Assembly (NCBI GenBank): GCA_941918925.1
Contig: OW799234.1
Span: forward strand, 113,063,128 to 113,127,127
Length of the DNA stretch: 64,000 nt
Reading direction: 5' to 3'
Source of the DNA: Phyto melanocephala
Lineage: Eukaryota; Arthropoda; Insecta; Diptera; Rhinophoridae
The stretch's first letter is position 1, and each line of letters opens with the position of its first letter. A program made the position numbers and the translations under genes. The notes beneath the pieces are model-generated. The model searched no databases and was not told the origin of the DNA. It saw only the letters and a program-made list of their open reading frames with translations. This document shows, in pieces, positions 59,430 to 64,000 of the stretch.

Positions 59430-59905
59430 AAAAAATCTTTAAGGTTGTTGAAGAACATTAAAAAAGTTTTTATAAGTTATATCGCAAACCTTGGATAGAT
59501 CCAAAGGAATCATAAATGAAATTTGGCCATTATAAATATTTTGAAGTAAGCTTTCAGTGTCGTCAACTAGCACTGTAGTACAACTATAATTCAAAGCCAA
59601 TTTTTCTAACTTAAAATAAATTATTTTCTTCAATGAAAGTACTTTTTTTGTAAAAACAGAGCCTTTTAAAAACCTTGGTCAGGAAACATAAAATAACACT
59701 TGGTCGGAAGTCTGTGTTGGACTTGAAAATTTGAATTATGTTTGCATGCCTCCAATTGGCAAGAAAAGTACTCGATATAATGATTGTACTTAAAAGATAC
59801 AGCATAGTTAAAGTTATTCAGAAATGGTAATAAGAAACCTTGGTTGCCTGTGATAACCTCCAATAGCATAAGATATTCCAAACATATCCACAGCAACAAA
59901 TTTTT
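59430..59905 (-). pseudogene. Non-LTR reverse transcriptase relic, fingers region
   Basis: In three overlapping frames the minus strand gives FLANWRHANIIQIFKSNTDFRPS with LCFLTKVFKR (fingers), IEENNLF, and then CTTVLVDDTESLLQNI and IPLDLSKVCD (start of the palm; the catalytic Asp of FLDLSKAFD is LDLSKVCD here). Frame shifts separate the parts and nothing follows. Confidence 0.7.
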
Positions 59906-62341
59906 TCACTAGTTCAATGTGAATAATATTTTTCATGACTTCTTATTCATAAGTGCCAGAAGAGGAATGAAAAACGCCTTCTCCAAATCTAAAATAGCTA
60001 TCCTTTAATGATGTGGTTTGAAATACATGCAAACGCATGCGAAAAATCTTAAACAATCAATGTAAACAAACATTATTAACTATTATTAACTCATAAAACA
60101 TGGGGTTCTTTTCATCTTCTATGCATACGTTCTATGCACATGCTCTCCAATGACACGTTAATGTAAAATTTATGCATGTTTCGCCTAAATTGAACCACTT
60201 CATCATGGGTTTAAGTCATGTATTCTATATTTCGTTTGCATGATTTTTGCTGGATAGAAGCAGAGATGTAGTCCAATTTTCTAACACAAGAAAACCCCAA
60301 AAACAAAATCACTTATTTAACGATCTGTTGGTCTCTTGGAGCTGTAAGACTTTAAGTTTGCTTGTTCAATAGCCAAATTTATAAAGATTAAAGTTTATTT
60401 CTTGTAATATTATTTTTAAATCCTATTAATTTTGTGGACAATTAAATGATAAAATTTATAAAAACAAAAGGTTTATAGTTATATTGGAAAAAATAATTCC
60501 GATAACTGAATATTAATACAGAGCAAATTGTATGTTCACCACAATCATGTCATAATGCTAGTTTCTCTCGGTGTGTACATAGAAATAAAACTTTCAGTAG
60601 CAATTTAAACAAACATTTTAAGTACATTTGATTTGTTGGGTGGCCATTAGAGATTTAAGAAAGACGATTATAACATTATTTATTAGTTTAGTTTATGTTT
60701 GTTTGTATTACTGTTTAAACCGCTATTCGTATGCCAGCAGGTATTTTTGTTTTGGGGAAATGTGAGTGTTAAAAAAAGTTACACTTTGTGTCAATAATTA
60801 AAGCAAAAAGTTTGTATTTTAAGCGTTACCTATACACCTAAAAACATACCCACTTTACTTAAGTAGACGCAAAAAAAAAGAAAACTACAACTACATTAAT
60901 AACAACTACAACAGCAATACAACAGCCTTAAGTTATTTTGTGTTTTTGATTTCATTTTACGTTTATAACTTTACAAAAGTTTTCCTGCTTAACGTACATA
61001 TACAATATTTAGTGGAGTCCTCTTCTACGCGCCTGACACTATTGATTTTTGAAAACATTGTACAATAACGTTCTTTTTTTCTCATTTAATATAAATTACA
61101 AAGATTAGTAGTTGCAGTTATGGTTTCTTTTTATGTTTCTTTCATTAATTTCTTTCAAAAGGAAATACTTAGAATGGCAATTTGATTTATTTCTGTGTAA
61201 ATTACTTACCGTTCACAATTGAAATCATAACAATACCTTTTTGGTTCAAAAGGAGATTTTATGGTATTTTTTGAGGGGGTAGAACTTTTGTTCTGATTTT
61301 TTTATAAAAGTCACTCTTAATAGGATTATTGAATGGTATATAACGTGTTGAACATATTTTAAGATATGGGTGTACTTCTGAGGTTAGCAAGTTCATACGA
61401 TGAATTTTTACGGTGAATTGATTCTCGAGAAGTTTATTTGAAAATTATATAATAAAATTTGACTTTCGAGTCCATTAAAAAATATCAATAAATTTGTTTG
61501 CGATTAAGCTTATAAATCCCTTTAATATTAAAGTTAGCTTTTATAAAACTACGGTAATGCTATCAAAAGTATTAACAGCAAAAACCATAGGGTGTTATTT
61601 AGTTAAGTTTAACCAACAACAACTTTTATAACTTGTTCGGTGTTAAAACAAAATTAGCAGATTTATTGATTGTCATGTACTATTCTGGATTTGACATCTT
61701 CTATTGTTAACTAAAGCACATTGAATTCTTGTCAGAAGAAAAAATAAGTTTGTTTGGAATACAAAACAACTATACGGAAATCGAGAACAAGTCAAACTAA
61801 AATGAAAAATAAAATAAATATTAGAGAAACAAAGTCATTCAACATCAAAACACAAAAGTAGACAGTAGAGTTTACAAATAGTACAATGAGAAATTACACA
61901 GTTTTGAAAGAAATAAAACACAACAATAATGTCAATGAATAATTATTTTGAATTAATAAATAGCCAGGGAAGAACAAGATTAAGAAAATCAAACAATAAC
62001 AATTTCCGGGCAACACACTTGGCTTTCAGACAAGTAAAAGAAGAATTCTTTTCAATATTTGAAGCGGACCATTTAATTTGTGCAATTGTTTTCTGTCCGC
62101 ATCTATCGTGAATCTTTTTCCTTCTTAGTATTTTATTAATTACACTTTGATAATAGCTGTTTTATTGCTCGATGCTTTAAAGTGTCGTTGGAAAATAATT
62201 CAATGGCAATAAATAATTGTTTCAGTTTCGCCTTTAAAGAATCATCTCTTTCTCCATCTTCCCGAAAATAATTTGTTTTTTATACAAGCAAAAACCACTT
62301 TATAAACAAGTGTTGCAGTACAATTTTACTGATTCTTTAAG
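59906..62341. other. AT-rich spacer, no gene seen
   Basis: No supported frame; the 60-aa plus-strand frame at 61.9 kb has no recognisable content. Confidence 0.5.
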
Positions 62342-62480
62342 AAAATCCTATCCGGTTCTGTAGTCCAAGTGGAATAAAATTGTTCGGAGTTGTCATCGCA
62401 TTATTCTTATCAACGGAAGAAATGTAAGGGCGATTCCGAACAATTTTATTTCACTCCTAATACAGAACAGGTTATTTTAA
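62342..62480. repeat. Long imperfect hairpin, about 46-bp arms
   Basis: The left arm (62342-62388) contains GGTTCTGTA and then GGAATAAAATTGTTCGGA. The right arm (62434-62480) is its complement with a few mismatches and bulges, and the loop is 45 nt. It could be a small foldback MITE or a transcribed hairpin such as a pri-miRNA. No flanking duplication is clear. Confidence 0.7.
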
Positions 62481-64000
62481 GATTTTATTTTATTATTATT
62501 TTTTATTTTATTTTTATTTTATTATTTTTTTTTTAGTTGTTCAAAAAATAAAATTATGAAGACCAGGTTTTAGTTAGTTGCTATACAAATTGATAGAAAT
62601 ATTAAAAATGGTTTCCTTTTTCAAAGTATTAATATAAATTTTCATATTTAGATTCAAATCGATATGGTTTATCAACCTCAAAATGATTATCTCGCAATAG
62701 TGTAGGGTAAAAGGTTATGAGCCTTTGCATATTGAAATACAAATACTGGTGTACAACTTTATTAATATTTTAGTAATTTTTGTTGGTTAAATTTCTTTTA
62801 TACCATTAAATGAAGTCATTATAAGATTAAATCATGATAGAAAAGTTAAATTTTGCGGTCATAAATTTTTCTTTCATATCCTGTTTCCAACTCTTATAAT
62901 TGCTTAAGTTACAAACTTATAATTTGCACCACGCTCCGTGGTATATTAAATAAATTCCACACGTACAAAACAAACAATATTTACGACATGGTCCCAGCGG
63001 TCATATATTAATATTAATATACACATATACATTAAAGGAACCATATGAAATATTTAAATCTGTTATTAAAAAATTCTCTTAAATTATAGTAGTTGAGTGG
63101 CCATTTTGATTTTGTATTTTAATAACTCAATTATTTAAGTGTAATAAAATTTTCAGATTCTATAGAGAATAAAATTTAAGAATAAAAGTTTTTCAAAGCT
63201 CTTACACCCGTAAATTTATTCACTTCCTGTACACCCTGTAATTTACGTTAATTTCATCAACGCACCATTTGAGCAAAATGTGCCGTTAATGGCCTTAGCA
63301 AACGCTTAGCGGGGGAGGGAATAAAAAAATAATGTATACTTTTTATATGTGTTATTAACAATAAATTAATGCATATGGACATTTCCATTAGTATGTCAAC
63401 CACGACCGTAAAAATAAAAACTCTAGAAAGTTTTTCATTATAAGTTTATTGATAAATAAAAACACTCAAATTTTACCATGCGCAGGTATTAAGAGCTTAT
63501 TAAATTATTTTAGGAACAATAATAAGAGTTTAATCTGAATATCTTTTTGACTTATTTTAAAGAATTGCAATCAACTACTTTTTTTTCGCGACTAAATTGT
63601 AAAAATAAATTGTTATTGTAAATATGCTTTAAAATAAAGGTAACAACAACAAGATCCATAAGAAAAAATAAAATATAGAGTCCAATTAGCGGTATTTTTT
63701 TTTTGTTTCCCTTGGATGTTATTTTAATGTCACGTACGTAGTAAAAAGCATTGTTTGCCTCCGTCATTCGTTTTTGAATAGTCGCAAGAGCACCTAATTT
63801 AGAATTTAACTTTTTTTCTTAACATAATATAAATTTTATTACCTAAGAATACTATTAGAGAAAAATCTGTCACGTACGATATGTTACGAACGATATTAAT
63901 TTGAATTTATTATAAAATAATTTAAAGATTGTTTTTAATTCAGAATGATTGATTTTAAATGAAAAATATTTTTTCATATTTCCATATATACCTCAAAATC
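62481..64000. other. AT-rich, no gene seen
   Basis: T-rich run at 62485-62535; no supported frame, RNA gene or recognised repeat up to the window end. Confidence 0.5.

Noticed and set aside
1..64000. Host protein genes or tRNA genes
   Set aside because: No frame outside the elements shows a recognisable domain, and no cloverleaf was noticed by eye. A long intron of a host gene cannot be excluded.

Overview
The window looks like intergenic or intronic DNA from a brachyceran fly, most likely a calyptrate (house-fly or blow-fly group). It is very AT-rich, no host gene can be supported, and it is packed with nested transposable elements. The fly assignment rests on the element types: many copies of a DINE-1/Helentron-like family (terminal hairpins, a GATTCGGC/GCCGAAT stem near the 3' end, and internal blocks of the 'gtgggcgtaaaagtgggcg' kind), several mariner groups, non-LTR retrotransposon relics and small Helitrons. 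I place it by recognition of these families, not by any search.

Three elements still look able to code. (1) At 34.3-40.9 kb lies a 6.6-kb CACTA/EnSpm-like transposon with an 11-bp terminal inverted repeat (CCCTACAAGAA) and a 3-bp GTT target duplication. It carries an uninterrupted 667-aa transposase and a separate seven-exon gene whose exons join in frame into a 267-aa protein with a DUF4806-like C-terminal half. It also holds a 35-bp subterminal tandem array and about 1.7 kb of (ATATT)n between the genes. It sits inside a DINE-1-like copy. (2) At 17.3-20.7 kb is a 3.35-kb hAT-like element with an intact 739-aa transposase, near-perfect 354-bp inverted repeats and an 8-bp ATATACAT target duplication. 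(3) At 0.4-3.6 kb a DD37E Tc1-like element has a 346-codon transposase frame broken only by one TGA and by a DINE-1-like insertion.

Layout: 0-4.5 kb, Tc1-like element with DINE-1-like copy and mariner MITE nested inside it; 4.5-10 kb, a SINE-like insert and decayed non-LTR and mariner genes; 12-13 kb, an internally deleted DD41D mariner; 13.6-14.3 kb, reverse transcriptase relic; 14.7-17 kb, DINE-1-like copies; 17.3-20.7 kb, hAT-like element; 20.7-23.2 kb, a second DINE-like family split by a Transib-like element (CACAGTG ends, CGCCG duplication); 24.4-26 kb, Helitron and RNase H relic; 28.3-33.3 kb, DINE-1-like copy with the same captured MITE, then mariner relics; 33.4-41 kb, DINE-1-like copy split by the CACTA-like element; 43-60 kb, MITEs, Helitrons, mariner and DINE relics; 60-64 kb, mostly featureless AT-rich DNA with one long hairpin.

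Because the DINE-1-like copies are paralogous, they serve as empty sites for one another. Copy C shows the site without the MITE found in A and B, and A and B show the site without the CACTA-like insertion found in C. The MITE therefore appears to have been carried along when the DINE-1-like family spread.
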